Below are positions 17,742 to 26,996 of a stretch of DNA of 64,000 bases, in pieces. Under the pieces are notes generated by a model. The model was not told where the DNA came from. It did not search any database and worked only from the letters and a program-made list of their open reading frames with translations. The stretch comes from Mesorhizobium loti R88b (lineage in GTDB: Bacteria > Pseudomonadota > Alphaproteobacteria > Rhizobiales > Rhizobiaceae), in assembly GCF_013170845.1 (NCBI RefSeq), contig NZ_CP033367.1, positions 5,023,001 through 5,087,000 on the forward strand. Reading direction: 5' to 3'. The first letter of the stretch is position 1. Every line of letters starts with the position of its first letter. The position numbers and the translations under genes are program-made.

Positions 17742-18755
17742 ATGAAGGCCATACGATTTGCCGCGGCCGGTGTCGCCGGCATGGCGGACCTCGAAATGCC
17801 CGGCATCAAGGCCGGACACGCCCTGGTACGCGTACGCGCGGCCGGGCTTTGCCACACCGACATCGAGGTGCTGCATGGCCGCTACGGCGTGGGCGCGTTT
17901 CCGCTGGTTCCCGGCCATGAATATGCCGGCACCGTCGAGGCGGTCGCTGACGATGTCGTGGCGGTGAAGGCCGGCGACCGGGTCGCCATCGATCCCAACA
18001 TCCCGTGCGGGCATTGTCCTGCCTGCCGGAAAGGCCTGACCAATCTGTGCGCCTCGCTGAAAGCCTATGGCGTGACCGAGAATGGCGGCTTCGCCGAGTT
18101 CAGCCTGGTTGCGGTCGATCATCTGCACGGCATCGGCGACCTCGGCTTCGCCACGGCGGCACTGGCCGAGCCGCTCGCCTGCGTGCTGAACGGTCTCAGT
18201 GCCGCCGGCGTCGAGGCCGGCAAGAGCGTACCCGGCACCGCGCTGGTCTTCGGCGCCGGGCCGATCGGCCTGCTTTTGGCGCTGTCGCTCAAGGCCAAGG
18301 GCGTGGGAGGCGTGGCCGTTGCCGACATCAGCGAGCAGCGGCTCGCATTCGCGCAGACGCTCGGGCTGGAACCGCTGGTGTCCGGATCGCAGGCACTGGC
18401 GGCGCGGGCGCGCGGCTTCGATTTCGTCGCCGATGCCACCGGTGTCGCCAAGGTGGTCGAAAGCATGATCGGCTTCACCGCCGATGGCGGCACAGCCCTG
18501 GTCTTCGGCGTCTGCGCGCCCGATGCCAGGATCTCGGTCGCCCCATTCGAGATTTTCCGCCGGCAGATCAGACTGGCGGGGTCGCATTCGCTGAACCGCA
18601 ACATCCCGCAGGCGCTCGATATCCTCAAACGCGACGACGGCACGATGGCGCGGCTTGTCAGCCACCAGCTGCCGCTTTCCGAACTGCTGCCTTTCCTGGC
18701 CAAAGGCAGCGGCGACCCGGCGACAATGAAAGTGCAGTTTTCAGCGGAGCTATAA
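17742..18755 (+). CDS. Zinc-dependent polyol dehydrogenase (MDR family), possible D-altritol 5-dehydrogenase
   Basis: Medium-chain dehydrogenase of 337 residues. Catalytic zinc ligands are visible as Cys37, His59 and Glu60 (LCHTD, PGHEY), and the structural zinc site as Cys89, Cys92, Cys95 and Cys103 (CGHCPACRKGLTNLC). The NAD-binding motif is near residue 168 (VFGAGPIGLLLA). The ribosome site AAGGGAGA precedes the ATG. Its position after smoS and the PF00107 fold match the D-altritol to D-tagatose dehydrogenase of the Agrobacterium pathway; xylitol or arabinitol activity is also possible. The substrate is inferred from neighbours. Confidence 0.85.
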   Translation: MKAIRFAAAGVAGMADLEMPGIKAGHALVRVRAAGLCHTDIEVLHGRYGVGAFPLVPGHEYAGTVEAVADDVVAVKAGDRVAIDPNIPCGHCPACRKGLTNLCASLKAYGVTENGGFAEFSLVAVDHLHGIGDLGFATAALAEPLACVLNGLSAAGVEAGKSVPGTALVFGAGPIGLLLALSLKAKGVGGVAVADISEQRLAFAQTLGLEPLVSGSQALAARARGFDFVADATGVAKVVESMIGFTADGGTALVFGVCAPDARISVAPFEIFRRQIRLAGSHSLNRNIPQALDILKRDDGTMARLVSHQLPLSELLPFLAKGSGDPATMKVQFSAEL

Positions 18756-18886
18756 TTTCAAGGGCACAGCCGCGCCGATGGGTCATAGGCAGGCTCCTGC
18801 ACCTGGAAAGCCCATTCCTCCTCCTTTCCGCCAAAAGGTGACTCAAGTAGACAGTGGCGACGGCAGTTCGAACAAGGAGCTCACGG

Positions 18887-19915
18887 ATGGCAAAGACGAT
18901 AAGGACGATGGAGGACTTCTCAGCCTTTGTCGGCCTGTCTCGCACCACCGTTTCCAAATATTTCAACGACCCCGGCTCGGTGCGGAAAAACACCCGGAAC
19001 GTGATCGAGGCCGCGCAAAAGAAGTCTGGCTTCCGGCCGAGCATGTTCGCCGTCAATCTCAACCGCCGCCGCAGCAACATTCTCGGCGTCATCATTCCGA
19101 ATTCGACGGATCCGTTCTACATGGCGCTGACGCGCCGCATCGAAACGATCGCCAATGAAGCCGGGTTCCTGGCATTTGTGCTGTCTTCCGACGGACATGC
19201 CGAGATGGAAGACCAGGCGATCCAGACATTCAGGTCGATGAACATTGCCGGCGCCATCATCGCGCCGCTCGGCGTGCAGTCCCACCACCGGATTCTCGCG
19301 GAACTCGGATCAAGCATCCCGCTGATCTATGTCGACTCGCCGCTTGACGAGACCTCCTCATTCGTCGGCACCGACAACAGGCAGAGTTTCAGGCTGATCG
19401 TCGACTATCTCTGCCGGTCCGGCGAGCCGCCCTGCTACTTCGCCATGCCACTGGTCAACAACAACGCCTCGGCCAGACAGGACGCCTATGTCGAGGCCAT
19501 GCACCAGTTCAAGATGACGCCTGAAATCGTGCCCGTCGCCGATGCACGATCATGGGATTTCGAGAAGTTCGGCTATGATGAAGCGCTTCGCATCCTGAAG
19601 GCGGAGGGCTTTGCCACCAAGACAGTGCTTTGCGCCAATGACCGTGTCGCCTTCGGCGTCATCGCGGCCGCCTATCAGCTGGGCCTGAAGGTGGGCCACG
19701 GCTCGGACTGCGACATGCGGGTCGCGGGACACGACGACCATCCGCTGTCGCGCTACGCCTGCCCGCCGATCACCACCGTTGCGCAGAACTACAACGAGAT
19801 CGGCCGCCTGGCCATCGAACTCCTCCTGGAGAGGCTGGATGAGGAATCCTCGGCCAAGCCAGGCAGCGGGCGCATCCTGCTCAACGCCGAACTCATGCTG
19901 CGAAGCTCGGCCTGA
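18887..19915 (+). CDS. LacI family transcriptional regulator
   Basis: Sugar-responsive regulator of 342 residues. The N-terminal helix-turn-helix reads EDFSAFVGLSRTTVSKYFNDPGSVR (residues about 8-32, split here for reading: VGLSRTTVSKYFND is the recognition unit), followed by the hinge NLNRRRSNILGVIIPNSTDPFY. The periplasmic-binding-like domain ends RLAIELLLERLDEESS. The ATG at 18887 follows AAGGAG at 18874-18879. It sits at the end of the polyol cluster and is the natural candidate to bind the 18-bp repeats at 15214 and 15357. Confidence 0.9.
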   Translation: MAKTIRTMEDFSAFVGLSRTTVSKYFNDPGSVRKNTRNVIEAAQKKSGFRPSMFAVNLNRRRSNILGVIIPNSTDPFYMALTRRIETIANEAGFLAFVLSSDGHAEMEDQAIQTFRSMNIAGAIIAPLGVQSHHRILAELGSSIPLIYVDSPLDETSSFVGTDNRQSFRLIVDYLCRSGEPPCYFAMPLVNNNASARQDAYVEAMHQFKMTPEIVPVADARSWDFEKFGYDEALRILKAEGFATKTVLCANDRVAFGVIAAAYQLGLKVGHGSDCDMRVAGHDDHPLSRYACPPITTVAQNYNEIGRLAIELLLERLDEESSAKPGSGRILLNAELMLRSSA

Positions 19916-20018
19916 GCGCTCTCGGCGATCTTGAAGGCGGGATCGGCAACACTTGGCGCATTGCCGCCAGAAGTGCTTGCCAAGGGAACGAAGTTATCAG
20001 GCGATCTGGAGACGTCCC

Positions 20019-20429
20019 GTGCCAAAACGCACTCTCCCACCGGGCATTGGGCCACATAACGGCCGCGAGTTGGAACTGATGCTTCAAGGCGACAAGCCGA
20101 TGGCCTTGTTCGCCGCCGAACCAGGTATGGATATCGAGGATATCGGCGACGCGGCCTTTGAACCGTTTGTCGAAGAAGGCCTTATCCTGAAGTTCTCCAA
20201 CATTGATCCTGGGACCTCGATTGAAGAGCGCCGCTACTGCCTGCCGACAGAGGAATGGCGCTGCAAGCTCAGCCTGCTGATTTCCCAGATGTGCCGCAGC
20301 GGAGAAGCCTTCGATGTCTTCACATCGAATGATTTGGCGAGACTGGAGGGCACTCTTCTCGGCTACTCAAAGGACGATATCGAAGCGTTCGTCGTCCATG
20401 CGACGTCGCTGAATTCCACCGCGGACTGA
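20019..20429 (+). CDS. Small protein of unknown function
   Basis: I do not recognise this 136-residue protein. It is acidic with the opening PKRTLPPGIGPHNGRELELM, two Cys-containing stretches (RRYCLPTEEWRCKLSLL and QMCRSGEAFD) and a helical C-terminus. It has no signal peptide or membrane segment. A GTG at 20019 with GGAG upstream (20008-20011) gives a compact start; an in-frame ATG at 19953 would add a Cys/Arg-rich leader. It stands alone between the LacI gene and an MFS gene. The compositional pattern is coding-like (strong third-base GC), so I consider it real. Confidence 0.6.
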   Translation: MPKRTLPPGIGPHNGRELELMLQGDKPMALFAAEPGMDIEDIGDAAFEPFVEEGLILKFSNIDPGTSIEERRYCLPTEEWRCKLSLLISQMCRSGEAFDVFTSNDLARLEGTLLGYSKDDIEAFVVHATSLNSTAD

Positions 20430-20649
20430 CGACTTCCTCCCCCAGTTCGTCCCCTACGAACCCAAGGCTGACAGCCGCAGGCGATGCGCGAGGTGATCGA
20501 CCACCAATGGACGCAAGCATGCTGCCTTTGCCGATCGCCACGTCCGGCCGCGCCGATCTCGTTCGTTGCCTGTTGGCGGGAGGAAATGCCGCTGGTATTG
20601 ACCAAGGCGATGGTTCAAGAAGGTATCATCGATACGTGATTGCTTCTTC

Positions 20650-21891
20650 ATGTCCTCCATCCGCCCGCTGATCCCGCTCCTTCTCGCCGCAGGCATCCTG
20701 CTCGGCGGTAACGGCCTGCAGGGCACGCTGATCGCGCTGCGTGGTGCACAGGAAGGGTTTTCCCCTTCCGACATCGGCCTGATGGGCACTTTCTATTTCG
20801 CCGGCTTCCTGTTCGGCTGCCTGGCCATCACCCGCATCATGAAGGCGGTCGGCCATATCAGGGCATTTTCGGCGTTGGCCGCGATCGCTTCGGTCGGCAC
20901 GCTGCTCCTGGTGCTGGTTCTTGATCCCGTCATGTGGTGCGCGGTGCGCTTTGCCGGCGGCTTCTGCTTCGCCGGGCTGTTCACGATCGTGGAGAGCTGG
21001 CTGAATTCCGGTGTCAGCAATCACGATCGCGCCCGCGTGCTGGCGATCTACCGGATGGTCGACACCGGCTCGGTGACATCAGCCCAGTTCCTGATCCCGG
21101 TCTTCGGCGCCGGCGGCTTCACTATCTTCGCCATCATGTCGATCATGATCACGCTGTCGCTGGTGCCGGTCTCGCTCGGCGATCGCTCCAACCCGACGCC
21201 GCCCGAGGAGGTCAAGCTCGACCTGGCGCGCGTCTGGCGCATTTCGCCGCTCGGCTGTTTCGGTTGCATTGCCGTCGGCGTCACCAACAGCGCCTTCCGC
21301 ACGCTATCGCCGGTCTATGCCGAGCAGATCGGCATGTCGGTTGCCGATGTCGTCACCTTCGTCAGCGTCGGCATCTTTGGCGGCGCCATCATCCAGTATC
21401 CGCTCGGCTATCTCTCCGATCGCTGGGACCGGCGTCGGGTGCTGTTGATCACAACCTGCTGCGCGATGCTTTCAGCCTTGGCGCTGGTGTTCATCGCCGG
21501 CAGCAATCCACTGCTCAACTTCATCATCATCTTCATCTTCGGCTGTTTCGCCATGCCGCTCTATTCCTTGTCGGCGGCGCATTCCAACGACCGCGCCGAC
21601 ACCGGCCAGTTCGTGCTGATCAACGCTGCGCTGATGCTGTTCTATTCCTTCGGCGCCATTGGCGGGCCGTTCGCTGCCTCCACCGCGATGCAGCATTTCG
21701 GGCCGAGCGCGCTGTTCGTGTTCAGCGCCATGGTCTATGCGGTCTTCATCGCCGTCATCCTCTACCGCATGCAAGCCCGGTCCGGTGTGCCGGCTGGCAA
21801 GCGAAGCCGATTCACCGCGCTGTTGCGCACCTCGACCGTTTTTGCGCGGCTGGCCAGGCGGAATGGTGATTCCGATGGCCCGGCAAGCTGA
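20650..21891 (+). CDS. MFS transporter (YcaD-like)
   Basis: Twelve-helix major facilitator of 413 residues. It opens PLIPLLLAAGILLGGNGLQGTLIALR and contains FCFAGLFTIVESWLNSGVSNHDRARVLAIY, typical of the YcaD/UhpT-distant MFS group, with the A-like motif GYLSDRWDRRRVLL in the middle. The 220 bases upstream show nothing recognisable. Substrate unknown. It is followed by RNase D on the same strand after 77 bases. Confidence 0.85.
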   Translation: MSSIRPLIPLLLAAGILLGGNGLQGTLIALRGAQEGFSPSDIGLMGTFYFAGFLFGCLAITRIMKAVGHIRAFSALAAIASVGTLLLVLVLDPVMWCAVRFAGGFCFAGLFTIVESWLNSGVSNHDRARVLAIYRMVDTGSVTSAQFLIPVFGAGGFTIFAIMSIMITLSLVPVSLGDRSNPTPPEEVKLDLARVWRISPLGCFGCIAVGVTNSAFRTLSPVYAEQIGMSVADVVTFVSVGIFGGAIIQYPLGYLSDRWDRRRVLLITTCCAMLSALALVFIAGSNPLLNFIIIFIFGCFAMPLYSLSAAHSNDRADTGQFVLINAALMLFYSFGAIGGPFAASTAMQHFGPSALFVFSAMVYAVFIAVILYRMQARSGVPAGKRSRFTALLRTSTVFARLARRNGDSDGPAS

Positions 21892-21968
21892 TGATGGAGC
21901 CCCAAAGCTTGACGAAAGCGCCGCCGGCTGAAATCTAGGAAGACCTTACTCCTGCCAAAAGCGATTTG

Positions 21969-23120
21969 ATGCACGTCATCACCACCCAGAAAGAACTCGA
22001 GACCGTTCTCGCCGCTTTCGAAAAGTCGGATTTCGTCACCGTCGACACTGAATTCATCCGCGAAACGACCTTCTGGCCGATCCTGTGCCTGATCCAGATG
22101 GCCGCACCTGGCGTGACGGCGCTGATCGATCCGCTGTCACCTGATATCAACCTGGCACCATTCTTCCGGCTGATGGCCAACGAGGCGGTGGTCAAAGTCT
22201 TTCATGCCGCACGGCAAGACATCGAAATCATCGTCCATCTCGGCGATCTCGTTCCGCATCCCGTTTTCGACACTCAGGTCGCAGCGATGGTCTGCGGTTT
22301 CGGCGACAGTGTTTCCTACGACCAGCTCGTGCAGCGCATCACCGGGGCGCGGCTCGACAAGTCGTCGCGCTTCACCGACTGGCGCCACCGGCCACTCTCC
22401 GACAAGCAGCTCGACTATGCGCTGGCCGACGTCACCCATCTGATCGAGGTTTATCAGCACCTCAGCGCCGAGCTGGAGCGGGAAAACCGCGCCCACTGGC
22501 TGAATGAGGAAATGGATGTCCTGACATCGCGCGAGACCTACGATCCACATCCCGAAGACGCCTGGAAGCGGCTGAAGATGCGGTTGCGCAAGCCGCAGGA
22601 ACTGGCGATCGTGCAGACCGTGGCGGCATGGCGAGAGCGCGAGGCGCGCGAGCGCGACGTGCCGCGCGGCCGCGTGCTCAAGGACGACGCGATCTACGAA
22701 GTGGCGCAACAGGCGCCGCGCGATGCGGCAGCCCTTGGCAAGCTGCGCACCACGCCAAAAGGCTGGGAGCGTTCCTCGACTGCGACGGCCTTGCTTGGCG
22801 CGGTCAATACGGCGCTGGCCTTGCCCAAGGAGCAGATGCCGAAACTGCCGAAGAATTTCCAGCCGCCGGAAGGTTCAAGCGCGGCGGCGGAGCTATTGAA
22901 AGTGCTGCTGCGGATCGTCGCCGAAAAACAGGGCGTGGCCTCGAAGGTGCTGGCCTCCAGCGATGACATCGACCGCATCGCGGCCGAAGGCGAGGAGGCC
23001 GATGTGCCGGCGCTGCAGGGCTGGCGGCGCGCCGTGTTCGGCGAGGCGGCCCTTAAGCTGGTCCGCGGCGAGATCGGCATCAAGTTCGACAAACGCAAGA
23101 TAGCGGTGTTCGATCTGTAG
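21969..23120 (+). CDS. rnd: Ribonuclease D
   Basis: 3'-5' exoribonuclease that trims tRNA 3' ends; 383 residues. The DEDD motifs are complete: Asp26 and Glu28 in VTVDTEFIRE, the second motif in VFHAARQDIEII and the third in DYALADVTHLIEVY. HRDC-like helices follow around residues 200-290. The ATG at 21969 directly follows an in-frame TTG. The length agrees with bacterial RNase D. Confidence 0.92.
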   Translation: MHVITTQKELETVLAAFEKSDFVTVDTEFIRETTFWPILCLIQMAAPGVTALIDPLSPDINLAPFFRLMANEAVVKVFHAARQDIEIIVHLGDLVPHPVFDTQVAAMVCGFGDSVSYDQLVQRITGARLDKSSRFTDWRHRPLSDKQLDYALADVTHLIEVYQHLSAELERENRAHWLNEEMDVLTSRETYDPHPEDAWKRLKMRLRKPQELAIVQTVAAWREREARERDVPRGRVLKDDAIYEVAQQAPRDAAALGKLRTTPKGWERSSTATALLGAVNTALALPKEQMPKLPKNFQPPEGSSAAAELLKVLLRIVAEKQGVASKVLASSDDIDRIAAEGEEADVPALQGWRRAVFGEAALKLVRGEIGIKFDKRKIAVFDL

Positions 23121-23133
23121 GGGCTTCTGGCCG

Positions 23134-24168
23134 ATGGGTTCGGATCAGGACGAGAACCGGCGATACGAGGCGATTGACGCCTTGCGTGCAATCGCCGTCA
23201 TGCTGGTTCTGATCTTCCACTATACGTCTCGCTTTCCTCCCGACTACATCCGGTTCGATCACCAGATGGAGCTGCCGTGGCCAGGGGTGGTTGGTGTCTT
23301 CCTCTTTTTCATTATCAGCGGCTACTGTATCGCGATGACAGCCGAGCGGGCTGGAACCGTGTGGATGTTCTGGCTGCGGAGATTTACGCGGCTAGAGCCG
23401 GCGCTTATCGCCTGTATCGCAATCACACTTGTCGTGGTTGCGGCCTTGGGTCTTCCAGGCAGAGAGGTTTCAGCGCTCGATGGCCTGAAAAACGCAAGCT
23501 GGGTAGCCCTTTTTGTTCCAACGCCGCTTGTCGACGGCGCCTACTGGTCGCTGCTCGAGGAAGCAAAATTCTACTTTGTGTTCGGCCTCATCTTCTATCT
23601 CTGGCCAAATCGCGTCCTCGCCCTTTTCACCGGCTTTACCGTTCTGGGCGCAATTGCGCAGTTTTCAGGATTGTGGAGAGACCATCAGGCCTTGATCTAT
23701 CCCTTCAAGGGCATCGCCACGCCGTATTTTTTCTTCCCCTACAGCCTGTTCTTTTTGATGGGCATCGCGGCGAGGCGATCGACCCGGGCAGTACAGATGG
23801 TCGTGATGGCCGGGTGCCTCGTGGCCGTCATCAAGCTGTGGGGCGGCTCAGCATTCAGTGCCTGGGTCATGGCGCTTTCAATTCTTGGTGTCATCGGGGT
23901 CCAGTTGCGCGATATCAAGATCTGGCGAGGCGTGAGTTACATTGGCTTGATCAGCTATCCCCTGTACCTTCTGCACCAGAATGTCGGTGTCGCGGTGATA
24001 CGATGGCTGGCTCCTTGGATCGGCTCCCCGTATCTCCGGATCGGCACAGCGTTCTGCATCGTGGTGGCCGTTGCTGCGTTCGTCGCATGGGCGGTCGAGC
24101 ATAGATTTCGACGGAGGATCGAAATCTATGCGGCACGTTTGATGTCGAGGACCGCAACCCCCGCGTGA
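23134..24168 (+). CDS. Acyltransferase 3 family membrane protein
   Basis: Integral membrane O-acyltransferase of 344 residues with about ten helices (OafA/YrhL/NodX type). The family N-terminus is clear: YEAIDALRAIAVMLVLIFHYTSR with the catalytic His, then FFIISGYCIAMTAERAG and FWLRRFTRLEPAL with the conserved Arg pair. It starts 13 bases after the rnd stop. Such enzymes acetylate exopolysaccharide, lipopolysaccharide or Nod factors; the substrate is unknown. Confidence 0.85.
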   Translation: MGSDQDENRRYEAIDALRAIAVMLVLIFHYTSRFPPDYIRFDHQMELPWPGVVGVFLFFIISGYCIAMTAERAGTVWMFWLRRFTRLEPALIACIAITLVVVAALGLPGREVSALDGLKNASWVALFVPTPLVDGAYWSLLEEAKFYFVFGLIFYLWPNRVLALFTGFTVLGAIAQFSGLWRDHQALIYPFKGIATPYFFFPYSLFFLMGIAARRSTRAVQMVVMAGCLVAVIKLWGGSAFSAWVMALSILGVIGVQLRDIKIWRGVSYIGLISYPLYLLHQNVGVAVIRWLAPWIGSPYLRIGTAFCIVVAVAAFVAWAVEHRFRRRIEIYAARLMSRTATPA

Positions 24169-24175
24169 CCCTATC

Positions 24176-24595
24176 TCAGACGGCGCCAAGCAGGTGCAGC
24201 GCGAACCAGATCCAGCCGAGCAGGATAACCACCGCGCCGACGACGAAAGAGCGGTTGCGCAGCAGCAGATTGTTGCTCGTCAGGTGAACCCAGGCATGGA
24301 CATAGCGCGAGGCGACAAAAATCCACATCAGTGCCAGGGTTAGATAGTTGACGCCGTTGGTGACGTGGAGTGTCAGGCACAATACGTAGAAGAGCACCGG
24401 CAGTTCGAACTGGTTGACGAGATTGGCGGCAACCGTGGCGCTGGACGCGGGCTCAGTCGAGCGCACCTTGTACTGGCCGACCTTGGCCTCGCCTGACTTG
24501 ACCGCACCGTATCGGCGACGGCCCAGAACGCAGTAGACGATGTAGATCAGCAGCACATGCGCCAACATCGGCCAGAAAATACTGGTCTGGTTCAT
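24176..24595 (-). CDS. MAPEG family membrane protein
   Basis: Four-helix membrane protein of 139 residues. MAPEG features include the polar loop with VRSTEPASSATVAANLVNQFELPVLFY, where the Asn-x-x-Glu motif of the family appears as NQFE, and the later RYVHAWVHLTSNNLLLR. Human members are glutathione transferases and eicosanoid enzymes; bacterial members have mostly unknown roles. It converges with the acyltransferase with a 7-base gap and is followed leftward by nothing on its strand. Confidence 0.82.
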   Translation of the reverse strand: MNQTSIFWPMLAHVLLIYIVYCVLGRRRYGAVKSGEAKVGQYKVRSTEPASSATVAANLVNQFELPVLFYVLCLTLHVTNGVNYLTLALMWIFVASRYVHAWVHLTSNNLLLRNRSFVVGAVVILLGWIWFALHLLGAV

Positions 24596-24620
24596 AGGAT
24601 TCCCTCGGCCCTGTTGGGCA

Positions 24621-25244
24621 TCAAGCCTGGCGTTTCTGGCCCACCAAGGCGAAAATCGCGATGACGATGACCGGTATGGCGAACAACGCGAATTTGGTGA
24701 CGATCAGCGCCGAGGCGAACGACAGCGAATCCGGGTTGGCGTACAGGAAATCCGACAGAAACCGCGCCACGGCGATGTTCTGGGCATAGTCGGCGATCGT
24801 ATAGGGCAGCACCAGCACCAGCGCGAAGATCGACTGCACCTGCCCCGGCAGCACCCGAAAATTCCTCAGGCGCCGGCCGGTGGCCAGGATCAGGCTGACC
24901 AGCGTGAGCGACAACAACGCCGGGAACAAGAGGTCGAAGGTCAGGTAGTGCCAGACCAGGATGATCTCACTGCCGCGCCGGCCGAGCGCTGTCAGCCAGG
25001 CCATGCCTTCGTCGGGCGTGAAGCCGAAATAGCGCATGTCGAGCGACGGCAAGCCGCCGCTCAACTGGCGGAAATAGAAGAATTCCAGCAGCGTCATGGC
25101 GGCGAAAACCGCCGCCGACAGGAAACAAAGTGCCGCCGCGTGACGCGACAGCCGCAGGATCGTCGCGGTCAGGCTACGCCCGAGCCCGTATTGTTCAGGC
25201 TCCGCCGGGATAGTTCGGGCTTTCGCGGGTAATCGTGACGTCAT
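24621..25244 (-). CDS. Membrane protein of unknown function
   Basis: A 207-residue protein with about four or five hydrophobic helices (AALCFLSAAVFAAMTLLEFFYF, HYLTFDLLFPALLSLTLVSLI, IFALVLVLPYTIADYAQNI, ALFAIPVIVIAIFALVG). I do not recognise a named family. The only good start is ATG 25244, which overlaps the last 50 bases of guaB in another frame; a longer reading to 25331 runs deeper into guaB. It lies between guaB and the MAPEG gene on the same strand, so co-transcription with guaB is likely. Confidence 0.65.
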   Translation of the reverse strand: MTSRLPAKARTIPAEPEQYGLGRSLTATILRLSRHAAALCFLSAAVFAAMTLLEFFYFRQLSGGLPSLDMRYFGFTPDEGMAWLTALGRRGSEIILVWHYLTFDLLFPALLSLTLVSLILATGRRLRNFRVLPGQVQSIFALVLVLPYTIADYAQNIAVARFLSDFLYANPDSLSFASALIVTKFALFAIPVIVIAIFALVGQKRQA

Positions 25245-26697
25245 GGGCGTGGCTTTCACGAAGTCCGGCGTTGGATATGCGCACAAAGGTGGCGCGTTCG
25301 CGGAAATCGGCAAGGTCGCGGCCACCGACATAACCCATAGCGGCTTTTAGCCCGCCTGCAAGCTGATGCAGCACTCCGGACACAGGTCCTTTGTAGGGAA
25401 CCTGCCCTTCAATGCCTTCCGGCACCAGTTTCAGCGTGTCGCGCACCTCGGCCTGGAAGTAGCGGTCCGCCGAGCCGCGCGCCATGGCGCCGACCGAGCC
25501 CATGCCGCGATAGGCCTTGAAGGAGCGGCCCTGATGCAGATAGACCTCGCCCGGGCTTTCGTCGGTGCCAGCCAGCAGCGAACCGATCATGGCTGCACTT
25601 GCGCCCGCGGCGAGCGCCTTGGCGAGATCGCCGGAATATTTGATGCCGCCATCGGCAATCACCGAGACGCCTGATTTGTGCGCCGTCTCGACCGCCGACA
25701 TGATGGCCGAAAGCTGCGGCACGCCAACGCCGGCAACGATGCGGGTGGTGCAGATCGAGCCCGGGCCGATGCCGACCTTGACGGCGTCGGCGCCTGCGTC
25801 GATCAGCGCCTGCGTGCCCTCGGCGGTGGCGACGTTGCCAGCCAGGATGCGGACCGAATTGGAAAGCTTCTTGGCACGCGTGACGGCATCGAGCACACGC
25901 TGCGAGTGGCCATGAGCGGTGTCGATCACCAGAAGGTCGACGCCTGCATCGATCAGGCGCTCGGCGCGTTCAAAACCGTCATCGCCGACGCTGGTGGCGG
26001 CCGCTGCGCGCAGGCGTCCCTGTGCATCCTTGGTGGCGTGTGGGTTGAGCTGCGACTTCTCGATGTCCTTGACGGTGATCAGCCCGACGCAATTGCCTTG
26101 CTTGTCGACGACGACGAGCTTTTCGATACGGTGCTGGTGCAGAAGCCGCTTGGCCTCGTCCTGGTCGACATTCTCCTTGACCGTGATCAGGTTCTCACGG
26201 GTCATCAACTCGTAGACCTTCTGCGCCGGGTCGGAGGCAAAGCGCACGTCGCGATTGGTCAGGATGCCGACCAGCCGACCGATCTTCTGGCCACCGGTGC
26301 CGCCATTCTCGACCACCGGAATGCCCGAGATCGAATAAGTGCGCATCAGTGACAGCGCGTCGGCAAGGGTGGCATCGGGGCCGATGGTAACCGGATTGAT
26401 CACCATGCCGGATTCGAATTTCTTGACCTGCCGAACCTGCTCGGCCTGTTCGGCCGGCGAGAAATTGCGGTGGATGACGCCGATGCCGCCGGCCTGCGCC
26501 ATGGCGATGGCAAGACGCGCCTCGGTGACGGTGTCCATGGCGGCTGAGAGGATCGGCACGTTGAGGTCGATGTCGCCGGCAATGCGGGTGCGCACATCGG
26601 TTTCGCCAGGCATGACCTCGGAATGACCCGGCTGCAGCAGCACGTCGTCAAAAGTCAGCGCCAGAGCGCCGGTGGACGTTTCAATGATTTTTGCCAT
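25195..26697 (-). CDS. guaB: IMP dehydrogenase
   Basis: Oxidises IMP to XMP, the committed step of GMP synthesis. The 500 residues contain the N-terminal [16 protein letters not shown], two CBS domains at about 97-215, and the catalytic loop [17 protein letters not shown] with the active-site Cys. The phosphate-binding [17 protein letters not shown] and flap residues follow. The ATG at 26697 gives the family start. The 3' end overlaps the next gene by 50 bases. Confidence 0.95.
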   Translation of the reverse strand: MAKIIETSTGALALTFDDVLLQPGHSEVMPGETDVRTRIAGDIDLNVPILSAAMDTVTEARLAIAMAQAGGIGVIHRNFSPAEQAEQVRQVKKFESGMVINPVTIGPDATLADALSLMRTYSISGIPVVENGGTGGQKIGRLVGILTNRDVRFASDPAQKVYELMTRENLITVKENVDQDEAKRLLHQHRIEKLVVVDKQGNCVGLITVKDIEKSQLNPHATKDAQGRLRAAAATSVGDDGFERAERLIDAGVDLLVIDTAHGHSQRVLDAVTRAKKLSNSVRILAGNVATAEGTQALIDAGADAVKVGIGPGSICTTRIVAGVGVPQLSAIMSAVETAHKSGVSVIADGGIKYSGDLAKALAAGASAAMIGSLLAGTDESPGEVYLHQGRSFKAYRGMGSVGAMARGSADRYFQAEVRDTLKLVPEGIEGQVPYKGPVSGVLHQLAGGLKAAMGYVGGRDLADFRERATFVRISNAGLRESHAHDVTITRESPNYPGGA

Positions 26698-26996
26698 GGC
26701 CAGTCCTTAGAATGCATGAAAGGCGCTGGACCGTGATGGACAGCGCCGACTCGTTATTCCCTTTCAGGATTGGCGCTGGCTGGTACCACGTCGCGACGCC
26801 GATGAAAAGCCGATCGTTGCGTTGCACAACGGCGTCTTCGAACAGTTGATTGTGCCACCCGTCGTTGCGGTCGCACAAAAGTGACAGCAAATTAACACGA
26901 CACTGGTGGCCAGTCGTGATAACCGCCCCCATGTATCGGCTTGCCCCCGTTTTGAACGAGAATTGGGCCGAGAAAAATTTTGAAACGGGCACACTC

